From positions 1,364,001 through 1,428,000 of the forward strand of contig NZ_VDEZ01000001.1 of assembly GCF_017922435.1 (NCBI RefSeq): a stretch of DNA of 64,000 nt, written 5' to 3'. The stretch is from Thalassospira sp. ER-Se-21-Dark. GTDB lineage: Bacteria; Pseudomonadota; Alphaproteobacteria; Rhodospirillales; Thalassospiraceae. Below, one piece after another: positions 25,899 to 35,700 of this stretch. The notes below the pieces were generated by a model that searched no databases, was not told the origin of the DNA, and was given only the letters and a program-made list of their open reading frames with translations. Numbering within the stretch: position 1 is the first letter of the stretch; each line of letters starts with the position of its first letter. The translations under genes were made by a program, and so were the position numbers.

Positions 25899-27128
25899 AT
25901 GTCTGATAGTTCACTTCCATCGCCCGAAGCCTTCCTCGTTGACTATGTGCGACGCCTTGAGCGGCGCAAGGACGGCGTTGGGGCGATTCATGTGCATTTT
26001 TCCAAATTGCTGCCGTTTAACCGGCGTGACCATCACATCCGTACGGCGATTACGGCGTTTGAAGAAATCGTCCCGGAAGTCACAGGGCGTATTTTTACCC
26101 TGTCCAACCAGGATCTGATTTTCATCTTTGATGCCGCAGAGATGGACGAGGTGAATGCCGTCATTTTCCGGCTCAAATTCCTGTTTAACGACGATCCTTT
26201 GATCAGTGATGGCAAGGATGAAAGCGGCGCGCCCGCGACCTTTACCGACTATTTCGATGTCGGGCAGCAATATAAAGAATTCCTGCATCTGACACAGTTG
26301 CTGGTCCGCGCCAACGCCAATCGACCCAAAATCGTCAGCAAGGCAGCCGAGCGCCACAATGACCATCCCGAACTCAGCGATGATCGTGCGCCGCTGACCC
26401 CGAAGATCTTAGGGCGCATCGATGAATCGCTGCGGCGTGCGGATCTGTCCAACCTGATGCGTCGACAGGCCATTTGTGCCGTGGTGGGTGATGCGAACCC
26501 GACACCGGTGTTTCATGAATTGTTCATCTCGATCAAGGATTTGCAAGATACGCTGCTGCCAGATGTCAATGTTCTCTCGAACCGCTGGCTGTTTCAGCAT
26601 CTGACTGAAATTCTGGATCGGCGCATGCTGTCGCTTTTAACACGCTCCAATGATGCGTCAGTGACCGGGTCAGTCAGCATCAATTTGAACGTCTCAACAC
26701 TGTTGTCACCGGACTTCCTGACGTTCGATAGTAACGTCAAGGCCGGGCAGCGCGGGACAATCGTGCTTGAGCTCCAGAAAATCGATATCTTTGCCGACCT
26801 TGGGGCATTCTTCTTTGCCCGCGATTTCTGCCGTGATCGGGGCTATCGCATCTGTATCGACGGCATCAGTTATCTGTCCCTGCCCTATATCAACCGCAAC
26901 AAGCTTGGCGTTGATATGATCAAGATGCTCTGGGATCCGGAAATGGAAAACATGGATGAAGAGCATCGCGAAGCCATGCGCGCCGCTGTGGCAGAGTCCG
27001 GCGATACCCGCGTTATTTTGTGCCGTTGTGATGACGAACGCGCCATCAAGTTTGGTCATTCGATCAATATCACCATGTTCCAAGGTCGCCATGTTGAGCA
27101 TCTGATGAACGAACGGACAAAAAAATAG
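25899..27128 (+). CDS. Degenerate GGDEF/EAL-like protein
   Basis: A 409-residue soluble protein. Residues about 225-400 follow the order of EAL-domain strands: SINLNVSTLLSPDFL, IVLELQKIDIF (where active enzymes have ELTE), YRICIDGISYL (where active enzymes have DDFG), GVDMIKML and FQGRHVEHL. The EAL signature and several metal-binding acids are missing, so cyclic-di-GMP hydrolysis is unlikely. Residues about 15-100 loosely resemble a GGDEF-like fold without its signature. It may be a nucleotide-binding or protein-binding adaptor. The assignment is by pattern only. Confidence 0.55.
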   Translation: MSDSSLPSPEAFLVDYVRRLERRKDGVGAIHVHFSKLLPFNRRDHHIRTAITAFEEIVPEVTGRIFTLSNQDLIFIFDAAEMDEVNAVIFRLKFLFNDDPLISDGKDESGAPATFTDYFDVGQQYKEFLHLTQLLVRANANRPKIVSKAAERHNDHPELSDDRAPLTPKILGRIDESLRRADLSNLMRRQAICAVVGDANPTPVFHELFISIKDLQDTLLPDVNVLSNRWLFQHLTEILDRRMLSLLTRSNDASVTGSVSINLNVSTLLSPDFLTFDSNVKAGQRGTIVLELQKIDIFADLGAFFFARDFCRDRGYRICIDGISYLSLPYINRNKLGVDMIKMLWDPEMENMDEEHREAMRAAVAESGDTRVILCRCDDERAIKFGHSINITMFQGRHVEHLMNERTKK

Positions 27129-27149
27129 CGCCAGATTGCTGACGCTATT
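27124..27149. terminator. Hairpin between convergent genes
   Basis: AATAGCG (27124-27130) pairs with CGCTATT (27143-27149), overlapping the stop of the EAL-like gene. It lies between that gene and the convergent cobT. The stem is short, so this is a weak call. Confidence 0.4.
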
Positions 27150-27176
27150 GGGTGATTTCACTTGTAAGGCTGAGGA

Positions 27177-28211
27177 TCAGGCCTCTTCCTTGCCATCAAT
27201 CCCGGCTTTTTCAAAGGTCGCCATGCCGGTGTGGCATTCTGCGGCCGCGCGTAAAAGCGGGATGGCAAGTGCTGCACCCGATCCTTCACCAAGGCGCATG
27301 CCGAAATTGATCAGTGCTTCTTTGCCAAGTTTTTCAATCAGTCGCGCATGTCCCGGTTCTGCCGATATATGCCCAACCAGACAATGATCAAGTGCATCGG
27401 CGCGCATCGCAGCCAGAACAGCTGCCGCCGCACAGGATACATACCCATCAAGCAATATCGGAACCCGTGCAAAGCGCGCTGCAATTATGGCACCGGCCAT
27501 AGCAGCAATTTCGCGTCCGCCAACACAGCGCAGAACATCCAATCCGTCATGCATCTGGTTTTTATGCAGGATGATGGCATCACCGACGACGCGCGTCTTG
27601 CGGTCAAGGGTAGAGTCATCAATCCCGGTTCCCCGGCCGGTCCAGTCCGAAGCATTCCCGCCATAAAGTGCATGGGAAATTGCCGCCGCCGATGTGGTGT
27701 TGCCAATGCCCATTTCACCGGGAACAAAAAGATCCAGTCCCTTTTCAATTGCACTCATGCCAAAGGCCATCGCCTCGGCACAGCCTTCGTCATCCATCGC
27801 CGGTTCGTGGGAAAAGTCGTTGGTTGGGATTTCAAGGGCGACTTCCATGACGCGGAGTTCGGCATCGACAGACTTGCAAATCTGGTTGATCGCAGCCCCG
27901 CCATTGATGAAGTTTTCCACCATCTGCTGGTTCACGCTCGCCGGGAAGGCCGAAACGCCCTGCGCAACGACACCGTGACTGCCGGCAAAAACCGTAACGC
28001 GCGGGCGCGACATGCGTGGGCGTGATGTTGCTTGCCAACCTGCCAGCCAAAGGCTGAAATCCTCAAGCCGTCCAAGCGATCCGGCAGGCTTGGTCAATGT
28101 CGGTTCGCGCTGGGCCACGGCGGCCTGCGCTTCCTGATCGACTTCGGGAAGCTCGGCCAGAAGCGCACGAATTTCCTCAAGATTTTGGGGCGGATGTTTC
28201 GGGTTGAACAT
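27177..28211 (-). CDS. cobT: Nicotinate-nucleotide--dimethylbenzimidazole phosphoribosyltransferase
   Basis: A 344-residue cytoplasmic enzyme that activates the lower ligand as alpha-ribazole phosphate. Conserved blocks are LTKPAGSLGRLEDFSLWLAG, VFAGSHGVVAQGVSAFP, GEMGIGNTTSAAAI and, near the C-terminus, FGMRLGEGSGAALAIPL with the catalytic glutamate. The gene is divergent from cobS, with 160 bp between them. This is the nucleotide loop assembly CobT, not the chelatase subunit of the same name. Confidence 0.95.
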   Translation of the reverse strand: MFNPKHPPQNLEEIRALLAELPEVDQEAQAAVAQREPTLTKPAGSLGRLEDFSLWLAGWQATSRPRMSRPRVTVFAGSHGVVAQGVSAFPASVNQQMVENFINGGAAINQICKSVDAELRVMEVALEIPTNDFSHEPAMDDEGCAEAMAFGMSAIEKGLDLFVPGEMGIGNTTSAAAISHALYGGNASDWTGRGTGIDDSTLDRKTRVVGDAIILHKNQMHDGLDVLRCVGGREIAAMAGAIIAARFARVPILLDGYVSCAAAAVLAAMRADALDHCLVGHISAEPGHARLIEKLGKEALINFGMRLGEGSGAALAIPLLRAAAECHTGMATFEKAGIDGKEEA

Positions 28212-28371
28212 TTTGGTCTCCGGCTGGCGACAAAGGTGCCTAACTAGTGTTCCGCTTGGCTTCCGGGATGGTAAGGATTAGGCTCGGAAACCAATTGTGC
28301 AAGGCGGTTCAGGAAGTCGGGCCAAACTAGGCCTGTGCGCAACAGATTGCCAGTTTGAAAATCGGAAATTT

Positions 28372-29220
28372 ATGCTATCCAAAGATCATAACCAAAACGA
28401 AACAAATACGCAAAGCTCGGATTCATCTGACAAGCCCGGCCCGGACACAGCGACAGATGCCCCCGTCGAGGTTTCGCCTGTTTCCGATTTCTGGCGCGCC
28501 TTGGCGTTGCTGAGCCGCGTTCCGGTCAAGGGTATCGATGATTTCCGCGCTGAGGTGATTGCAAGATCGGTCTGGTCTTGGCCGTTGGTCGGTTTGTTGC
28601 TGGCTGGTTTTGCCATGCTGCCGGCGATGCTGGTCTATTCCCTGACAGCCAACAACCTGATTTTTGCGATTATCGCCTTGGCAGGCATGGTTTTGTTGAC
28701 CGGATCAATGCATGAAGATGGCATCGCAGATTGTGCCGACGGGTTTGGCGGCGGGTTTGAGCGTGCGCGCAAACTTGAAATCATGCGCGACAGCCATATT
28801 GGTACTTATGGCGTTGTTGCCCTGATCCTGTGTTTTGGCCTGCGTTTGATTTTGCTTTCTGCGGCGGGCGATGCCGGTCAGGCAGCGATCCTGTTTCTGG
28901 TGATGGCAATAACATCACGGGCGGCAATGCCAGTCGTGATGCATATCCTGCCTCCGGCGCGCGCCGATGGTTTGGGCAAGGGGGCCGGAACGCCAAATGT
29001 GATGATGGTCGGTTTGGGTATTGGCCTTGCTTTGATCCTGTCGCTCGTCTTATCGGGTCTGTTTGCGACTATGGCCATTTTGGTGGGCGGACTTTTGGCG
29101 GTTGGCCTTGTCGCGGCGGTCACGAAATGGCAGATCGGCGGCCAGACAGGGGATGTCCTGGGGGCAACCCAGATCGTGACCGAACTGCTTGTCGGTATCG
29201 CGTTTATTGCCGTCCTTTGA
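28372..29220 (+). CDS. cobS: Adenosylcobinamide-GDP ribazoletransferase
   Basis: 282 residues. The first ~40 are a polar, acidic cytoplasmic extension not usual in the family. The rest is a polytopic membrane protein with SRVPVKG, GSMHEDGIADCADGFGGGFE, LEIMRDSHIGTYGVVAL and ITSRAAMPVVMHILPPAR. It joins alpha-ribazole to adenosylcobinamide-GDP. I chose ATG 28372; an upstream in-frame start at 28297 would add a segment unlike the family. It is followed 30 bp later by cobC. Confidence 0.93.
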   Translation: MLSKDHNQNETNTQSSDSSDKPGPDTATDAPVEVSPVSDFWRALALLSRVPVKGIDDFRAEVIARSVWSWPLVGLLLAGFAMLPAMLVYSLTANNLIFAIIALAGMVLLTGSMHEDGIADCADGFGGGFERARKLEIMRDSHIGTYGVVALILCFGLRLILLSAAGDAGQAAILFLVMAITSRAAMPVVMHILPPARADGLGKGAGTPNVMMVGLGIGLALILSLVLSGLFATMAILVGGLLAVGLVAAVTKWQIGGQTGDVLGATQIVTELLVGIAFIAVL

Positions 29221-29250
29221 TCAACCAGCACAGCAACAAGAAGGAATGCC

Positions 29251-29862
29251 GTGAGCAGTTCGAAAATAACCCGCTGGTGGCTGGTGCGTCACGCCCCCGT
29301 CCAAAATCCGAAACGGCTGGTCTATGGCCAAAGTGACATGCCTGCCGACCTTTCCGATGAGAAGACACTGGCTGCCCTTGCCGGGCAACTGCCGGGTGAT
29401 GCCGTCTGGGTGACCAGCCATCTTTCACGTACGCATGATACGGCGCGCAGTCTGCAGGCCTTCATGGACAAAGACGTAACGCCGCAGGCTGAAAGCGGCT
29501 TTGCCGAACAGCATTTTGGTGATTGGGAGCTGCAGAACTGGAATGATTTGCCCAAGGGCGAAACAACACGGTTCTGGACCGACTTCGCCCGCCAACAACC
29601 CCCAAATGGTGAAAGCTTTGCCGATGTGGTTGCCCGCGTCGGCCCCGTCTTTGGACGATTGAGTGCGGATTGGGCGGGCAAGGATATTGTCGCCGTCGTT
29701 CATGGCGGAACGGTGCGCGCCATAATGGCCAATGCACTGGGTTTGTCCCTTGAAACCGCATTGGCATTTCATATCGACACACTCGGCCTGACCACGCTTG
29801 AATATATCGACGGGGTCGACGAACCGGGCTGGCGCGTGACCGCTGTCAATCAACGCTTCTGA
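29251..29862 (+). CDS. cobC: Histidine phosphatase, probable alpha-ribazole phosphatase
   Basis: 203 residues starting at GTG 29251 with AAGAAGGA upstream. WWLVRHAPV carries the phospho-accepting histidine, VTSHLSRTHDTA the conserved arginine and VVHGGTVRAIMAN the second histidine of the phosphoglycerate-mutase fold. The position next to cobS supports alpha-ribazole-5'-phosphate phosphatase; the fold alone would not. Confidence 0.85.
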   Translation: MSSSKITRWWLVRHAPVQNPKRLVYGQSDMPADLSDEKTLAALAGQLPGDAVWVTSHLSRTHDTARSLQAFMDKDVTPQAESGFAEQHFGDWELQNWNDLPKGETTRFWTDFARQQPPNGESFADVVARVGPVFGRLSADWAGKDIVAVVHGGTVRAIMANALGLSLETALAFHIDTLGLTTLEYIDGVDEPGWRVTAVNQRF

Positions 29863-29871
29863 AGAGCTTAA

Positions 29872-29880
29872 GGGGGGGGG
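29872..29880. repeat. Run of nine G
   Basis: A homopolymeric G tract at 29872-29880 lies between the cobC stop and the stop codon of the convergent hypothetical gene. It is outside any coding frame that I support. Confidence 0.7.
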
Positions 29881-29883
29881 CCG

Positions 29884-30558
29884 TCAGGCAGAGGCCAGCT
29901 CGATATCGGATGCCATGTCATCAAGCGCGTGTTCTGCCAGATAGCGGTCAACCATATCCGGGTTCAGATCATGTTTTTCGCAGATGTCGAAGACATCGCG
30001 CAGATAGGCCTGATAATAGGGCACCGGGCGGCTGCGTGATTTACTGCGCAGTTTGGCGACATTCGGGAAATCACTGGCAAAGGATGCGTTTTCGATTACC
30101 TGTATGATGGTGTCATCAATGATGGCAGCCGGCATCCCGCAATAAGTTTTGCCGCAGGCAGACAACATCTTGCTGGCAGTCGGAACAGAAATGCCCGGCT
30201 GGGAAAGCAACTCGTTCAACTCGTCCTGTCCGAAATCCGAGATCGACATCAGGGTCACAAGGGTTGGCATATCGCGCACAAGCAACGACAGCGCATTGAC
30301 GCGAATCCCGCGTTCATGGGACCAAATGATAGTTGCGATTACACCCTTTGAGGCATCCTCGGCAAAGATGTCACGCACATCGCGCCGTGCCAGAGTGATC
30401 TCGCCATCGGTTGCGTGCTGTTCAAGAAAATCCTGAAATGACCGATCAGGACTGTTCAGACGGTCCAGCAATCCCAGCCACATGTCCTTGCGAGACGATG
30501 TGGTCCAGGTTGGCGCGTTCATCTGTCGGATTTTGGATAGGTGAGAACGTATTGCCAT
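29884..30558 (-). CDS. Hypothetical helical protein in the cob cluster
   Basis: A 224-residue soluble protein with no signal peptide or membrane span. It is predominantly helical, with a middle segment (about 115-150) containing ELLSQPGISVPTASKMLSAC that resembles a helix-hairpin-helix as in DNA-repair glycosylases. I do not recognise the family and do not assign activity. ATG 30558 and an internal ATG 30522 are both possible starts; neither has a clear ribosome site. It lies on the opposite strand to cobC and cobU. Confidence 0.6.
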   Translation of the reverse strand: MAIRSHLSKIRQMNAPTWTTSSRKDMWLGLLDRLNSPDRSFQDFLEQHATDGEITLARRDVRDIFAEDASKGVIATIIWSHERGIRVNALSLLVRDMPTLVTLMSISDFGQDELNELLSQPGISVPTASKMLSACGKTYCGMPAAIIDDTIIQVIENASFASDFPNVAKLRSKSRSRPVPYYQAYLRDVFDICEKHDLNPDMVDRYLAEHALDDMASDIELASA

Positions 30559-30814
30559 TGGTCTTGAAAAATCCAGATTACCCCAAGAGTTTCGGTGCAG
30601 TATTTCCTGCAGCCAGCCGGGTGATGAGTCTACTTCCCGGGTTTTCGCCAGATTGCGGATTGTTCCGTCTCTAGTTCCAGCGCAACGGTTTGATGTTGGC
30701 TGAAATGGTATGACCTCTCAAGCAGACAATTCTTACAAATACTGACCTTCCGATTAGGGTGGGGTGGTAACGAAGGGTTAAGTGCCGAGAATGACCTTTG
30801 GCATTTTTGGCAAA

Positions 30815-30990
30815 CCTGCTAGGTTCGGCGCATCGTTCGGTGATGGGAAATCGGTGCAAGGCCGATGCTGCCCCCGCAACTGTATCGGGTTGGGAGATCC
30901 GGGTCGGTGCCAACGCGCCAGACCAGCCACCGGGAAACCGGGAAGGCGGATCGCTTTCATGCCCGCAGCCAGGAAACCTGCCGAAGGTGT
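30815..30990 (+). promoter_or_regulatory. Cobalamin riboswitch
   Basis: The sequence has the conserved core GCTGCCCCCGCAACTGTA (30867-30884), an upstream GGGAAATCGGTGCAAGGCC block, the CCAGCCACC/CGGGAAACCGGGAAGG region (30923-30946) and the B12 box AGCCAGGAAACCTGCC (30967-30982). All are in the right order and on the plus strand, 68 bp before cobU. It is expected to bind adenosylcobalamin and lower expression of cobU-cobW-cobN. The outer boundaries are approximate. Confidence 0.95.
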
Positions 30991-31057
30991 CACTATTCTT
31001 TAGGTGGTGACGACGCAATCGGGCCTCGGTGGGAGGCCATGGCGAGGAAGAAACGGG

Positions 31058-31597
31058 ATGACGCAGACTTTACCCCCTGACGGCCCCTCTGGCGGGACGC
31101 ATCTGATCCTTGGCGGGGCGCGATCCGGCAAAAGCCGGTTTGCCGAAAACATCATCAATCAGGCGGGCGGTGGCACATATATCGCAACCGGGCGTGCCTG
31201 GGATGACGAAATGGCCAACCGCATAGATCTTCACAAACAATCACGCGGCGATCTTTGGCAGACACTCGAGGAACCGGTCGAACTTTGTTCGGCGCTGCAG
31301 ACCTGTAATGTCACAGGCGGCAAGCCGGTTCTTGTTGATTGTCTGACATTGTGGCTGACCAACCTGATGCTTGAAGACCGCGACATTGATGCCGAGATCG
31401 CAGCTCTTTGCGATCTGGTGCCGACCCTTCATGTGTCGATGCTGTTTGTCTCAAACGAGGTTGGCTTTGGCATCGTGCCGGAAAATGCGATGGCGCGGGC
31501 CTTTCGCGATCATGCCGGACGCCTGCATCAACGCATTGCCGAGATTGCAGACAAGGTCACCCTTGTGGTGGCCGGCATTCCGATGTCGGTCAAATAG
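31058..31597 (+). CDS. cobU: Bifunctional adenosylcobinamide kinase / cobinamide-phosphate guanylyltransferase
   Basis: About 179 residues. LILGGARSGKSRFAENI is the P-loop, YIATGRAWDDEM follows, and the histidine in DLHKQSRGD is the guanylylated residue of the family. VDCLTLWLTNLM and FVSNEVGFGIVPEN are conserved. It phosphorylates adenosylcobinamide and transfers GMP. ATG 31058 has GAGGAAG upstream and follows the cobalamin riboswitch, so expression should fall when cobalamin is high. cobW starts 34 bp later. Confidence 0.95.
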   Translation: MTQTLPPDGPSGGTHLILGGARSGKSRFAENIINQAGGGTYIATGRAWDDEMANRIDLHKQSRGDLWQTLEEPVELCSALQTCNVTGGKPVLVDCLTLWLTNLMLEDRDIDAEIAALCDLVPTLHVSMLFVSNEVGFGIVPENAMARAFRDHAGRLHQRIAEIADKVTLVVAGIPMSVK

Positions 31598-31631
31598 CAA
31601 CATAAATTATTGAATTTTAAGGATTTCAGAA

Positions 31632-32672
31632 ATGGCACAATTGGGCAAAATCCCGGCAACCGTCATTACCGGTTTTCTGGGCGCTGGCAAGACAACCATG
31701 ATCCGCAACATGCTGGAAAATGCCAATGGCAAACGCATCGCGCTGATCATCAATGAATTCGGCGATCTGGGTGTGGATCGCGGTATCATCAATGGCTGTG
31801 GCATCGAAGGCTGCGAAGAGGATGATGTTGTTGAACTGGCAAATGGCTGCATCTGCTGCACCGTGGCTGATGACTTCCTGCCAACCATCCAGGGCCTGAT
31901 TGATCGTGACACCCCACCAGATCATATCGTTATCGAAACATCTGGTCTTGCCCTGCCAAAGCCGTTGGTAAAGGCGTTTAACTGGCCCGAAATACGGTCG
32001 CGTGTGACCGTTGATGGTGTTGTGGCGGTTCTTGATGGCGCTGCCCTGCGTGATGGGCTGTTTGCCCATGATCATCATGCAGTGCAGGCGCAACGCGAAG
32101 CAGACGAAAATCTTGATCATGAAAGCCCGCTTGAAGAACTGTTCGAAGAACAACTTCACTGTGCGGATATGGTGGTTCTCAACAAGACGGACCTTTTGAC
32201 CGATGCCGAACGCAGCAAGGTCGAAGCCGATATCCGTGCAGAGCTGAAAAAGCCGTCAGTCAAGATTATCGCGACCGAACATTCACGGGTTGAAAACGCC
32301 ATCCTGCTTGGTCTGGGGGCTGCCGCCGAGGATGACCTTGATAGTCGCCCAAGCCATCATGACGATGGCCACGAACATGACCATGATGATTTCGATAGCT
32401 TTGTCGTATCGCTTGACGCGATCAGTGATCCGGCCAACCTTGAAAAGCGCCTGATTGATGTCGTGCGTCAGTTTGACGTGCTGCGCATCAAGGGTTTCCT
32501 GGATGTGCCCGGCAAACCGATGCGCCATGTCGTGCAGGGGGTTGGTGAACGTTTTCAGCGCTATTTCGACCGTCCGTGGGCGGATGGCGAAACCCGGCGT
32601 TCCGAACTGGTCGTGATTGGTCTGCATGGTCTGGACCGTGCAGCGATCGAAGCCGCTATCAAGGCCGCCTGA
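31632..32672 (+). CDS. cobW: CobW GTPase, cobalt chaperone for cobalamin synthesis
   Basis: 346 residues. VITGFLGAGKTTMIRNM is the P-loop, NGCICCTVADDFL contains the metal-binding CXCC, and VVLNKTDLL is the GTPase specificity motif. A short His/Asp-rich insert (HHDDGHEHDHDD) near residues 238-252 may hold metal. CobW proteins deliver cobalt and are associated with the CobN-type chelatase. It is the second gene after the riboswitch. Confidence 0.93.
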   Translation: MAQLGKIPATVITGFLGAGKTTMIRNMLENANGKRIALIINEFGDLGVDRGIINGCGIEGCEEDDVVELANGCICCTVADDFLPTIQGLIDRDTPPDHIVIETSGLALPKPLVKAFNWPEIRSRVTVDGVVAVLDGAALRDGLFAHDHHAVQAQREADENLDHESPLEELFEEQLHCADMVVLNKTDLLTDAERSKVEADIRAELKKPSVKIIATEHSRVENAILLGLGAAAEDDLDSRPSHHDDGHEHDHDDFDSFVVSLDAISDPANLEKRLIDVVRQFDVLRIKGFLDVPGKPMRHVVQGVGERFQRYFDRPWADGETRRSELVVIGLHGLDRAAIEAAIKAA

Positions 32673-32772
32673 ATCCATTCGACCTGATGAAACTTGGCTG
32701 AGACTGGATGGATTTTTACATCCGGTCCTGGTCGCCTTTTCGACGTAACGACGCAAGAATACGGATCTCCAA

Positions 32773-35700
32773 ATGCATCTATTGGCAGCCCAGCCCGGAA
32801 TGGTCACGGATGGCAGCGAGGCCGTCGACCTTGGACAGCAACCCGGCGATGTGGTGATCCTGTCTGCGGCCGAATCTGAGCTGGCCTGCCTTGCCGGGGC
32901 GCAAGCGCGGCTGGTCGATGCATTTGGCGACGAAACCCCGTCACTGCGTCTGGCAAGTTTGCTGCAGCTTGGCCACAACATGTCAGTCGATCTCTATATC
33001 GACGATGTACTTTCCGACGCCAAATTCATCATCGTGCGCATTCTGGGGGGGCGCGGTTATTGGGATTATGGCATCGAACAGTTGGTGGCGCTTGCGCGTG
33101 CCAAAGATATTCCATTGGTCTTGTTGCCTGGCGATGATCAACCCGATGCGGAGCTTTTGTCGCTTTCGACCGTCAAGGGGCGCGAATATCAAAACATCTG
33201 GCGCTATCTGATCGAAGGCGGACCGCAAAATTCCGAGAATTTACTTCGCCTTATATACGAAAACCTAAATTCAAACGTGAATTGGAAGTGGTCGCCCGCC
33301 GCTCCGCTGGTCAAGGCCGGCGGTTATTGGCCCGGAAAATCACAGGCAAGCCTTGATGAAATCTGTACTTATTGGGTTAAAAATCAACCGGTTACACCGA
33401 TTATCTTTTATCGTTCACTGGTGCAGGCCGCCAACCTCGACGTTATTGACGCGTTGGTTGAGGAGCTTTGTGCCAATGGTCTGAATCCATTGCCGATTTT
33501 TGTTGCCAGTCTCAAGGATCCGTTGGCTGCGGCATTGGTTGAGGACTGGCTGGCGGAAACCAGTGCGGATTTGATCCTGAATACCACCGGTTTTGCGATA
33601 TCTGTTCCGGGATCAGAACGAAAAAATGGTCCGTTTGACGCGGTGGATGCCCCGGTCTTTCAGGTGGTGCTGTCGGGTGGTGGCGAAGAAGCCTGGCGCG
33701 AAGGTGTGAATGGTCTGGCCGCGCGCGATATTGCGATGAATGTCGCCCTGCCCGAAGTCGATGGCCGTATCCTCTCACGTGCTGTGTCGTTCAAGGGCTC
33801 GGCTGGCAAGGATGACCTGACCCAGATTGATCTGGTGAAATATATCCCGGTCCGTGATCGTGTTGCCTTTACCGCCGAACTTGCCGCCAACTGGGTACGC
33901 TTGCGCAAATCAAATACCAGCGCGCGCAAGGTGGCGATGGTCATGGCGAACTATCCCAACAAGGATGCGCGCCTTGGCAACGGCGTCGGGCTTGATACCC
34001 CGGCAGGTATGGTCGAAACACTTCGTGCGATGCAGGGCGAAGGATACAGGGTGAATGATCTGCCAAAAGATGGCGACGCCCTGATTGCTGCGATCAAGGC
34101 CGGACCGACCAACGATTTCAAATCTCTTACCACCCGCGATATCCGCGTGACTTTACAGCGTGCGGATTATCAAAAGGCGTTTGATGCCCTGCCGAAAGCC
34201 ATCCGCGATCAGGTGTTTGAGGCCTGGGGTGATTCGAAGAACGATCCGTTCTATTTGGCGGGTCAGGATGCCTTTGCCCTGTCGATCCTGCCGCTTGGCA
34301 ATGTGGTGGTCGGGTTGCAGCCCGCGCGTGGCTATAACATTGATCCGCTTGAAAGCTATCACTCGCCCGATCTGGTGCCGCCGCACAACTATTTCGCCTT
34401 TTATATCTGGCTGCGCGATGTGTTTGGCGTCGATGCCATCATTCATTTTGGCAAGCATGGCAATATGGAATGGCTGCCGGGCAAGTCACTGGCCCTGTCC
34501 GAGGATTGCTTCCCGGAGGCCGTTTTTGGCCCAACCCCGCATTTCTATCCCTTCATTGTCAACGATCCGGGCGAAGGCACGCAGGCCAAGCGCCGGGCAC
34601 AGGCAGTGATCCTCGATCACCTGACTCCGCCATTAACGCGGGCGGAAAGCTACGGTCCGCTCAAGGATCTCGAAGCGCTGGTCGATGAATATTATGACGC
34701 GGCCGCGGTTGATCCTCGTCGTCTTGTGATCTTGAAGCGCGACATCCTTGAACTGGCGATCCGCATCGGCCTTGACCGTGATTGCGGCATCGAGGTGGGT
34801 GAAGATGAGGAAAGTGCGCTGGCCAAGCTTGATAACTATTTGTGCGAACTGAAAGAACTTCAGATCCGCGATGGGCTGCATATCTATGGCAAGGCGCCTG
34901 AGGGTGACCTTCTGACCGATCTTCTGGTTGCACTGGCACGCTTGCCGCGCGGGTCGGACAGTGGGCCCAAGGCATCCCTGCATCGCGCGATTGCCAAGGA
35001 TATCCTTGATGATCCGGCGTTTGATCCGCTTGATTGTGCCTTTGCCGAATTCTGGCCGGGATCCAAGCCTGAAATTCTCGCGCATTATGACGGCGAAGAT
35101 ATCGGACCATGGCGCACCACCGGCGATACCGTGGAACGGATCGAGCTTTTGGCACGTGATCTGGTCAGGGGCGCAGTGAAGGCCGAACCCGCGTGGTCGG
35201 CCGTCTGTGACGTTATTTCTGATATCGAAACGACTATTCGCCCAGCAGTTGTTGGTTGCGGCCCGGCCGAGATCGAGGGTCTTTTGCGTGGCCTTGCCGG
35301 GAAGTTCGTCGAACCTGGCCCGTCCGGTGCCCCGACCCGTGGCCGCCCGGATGTGTTGCCGACCGGGCGTAATTTCTATTCGGTTGATACCCGTACCGTG
35401 CCGACCCCGGCGGCCTGGCAGTTGGGATGGAAATCGGCCGAGTTGCTGCTGGAACGCCATGTGCAGGATCACGGAGAATGGCCAAGTGCGCTTGGTTTGT
35501 CTGTCTGGGGAACCAGTAACATGCGCACCGGCGGTGATGATATCGCGCAGGCATTGGCCCTGATGGGGGTGCGCCCGACCTGGGATAGTGCATCACGCCG
35601 GGTGACCGGCGTTGAAATCATGCCTGCATCGGTGCTGGGCCGACCGCGTGTGGATGTCACCCTCCGCATTTCGGGTTTCTTTCGCGATGCCTTTCCCGGT

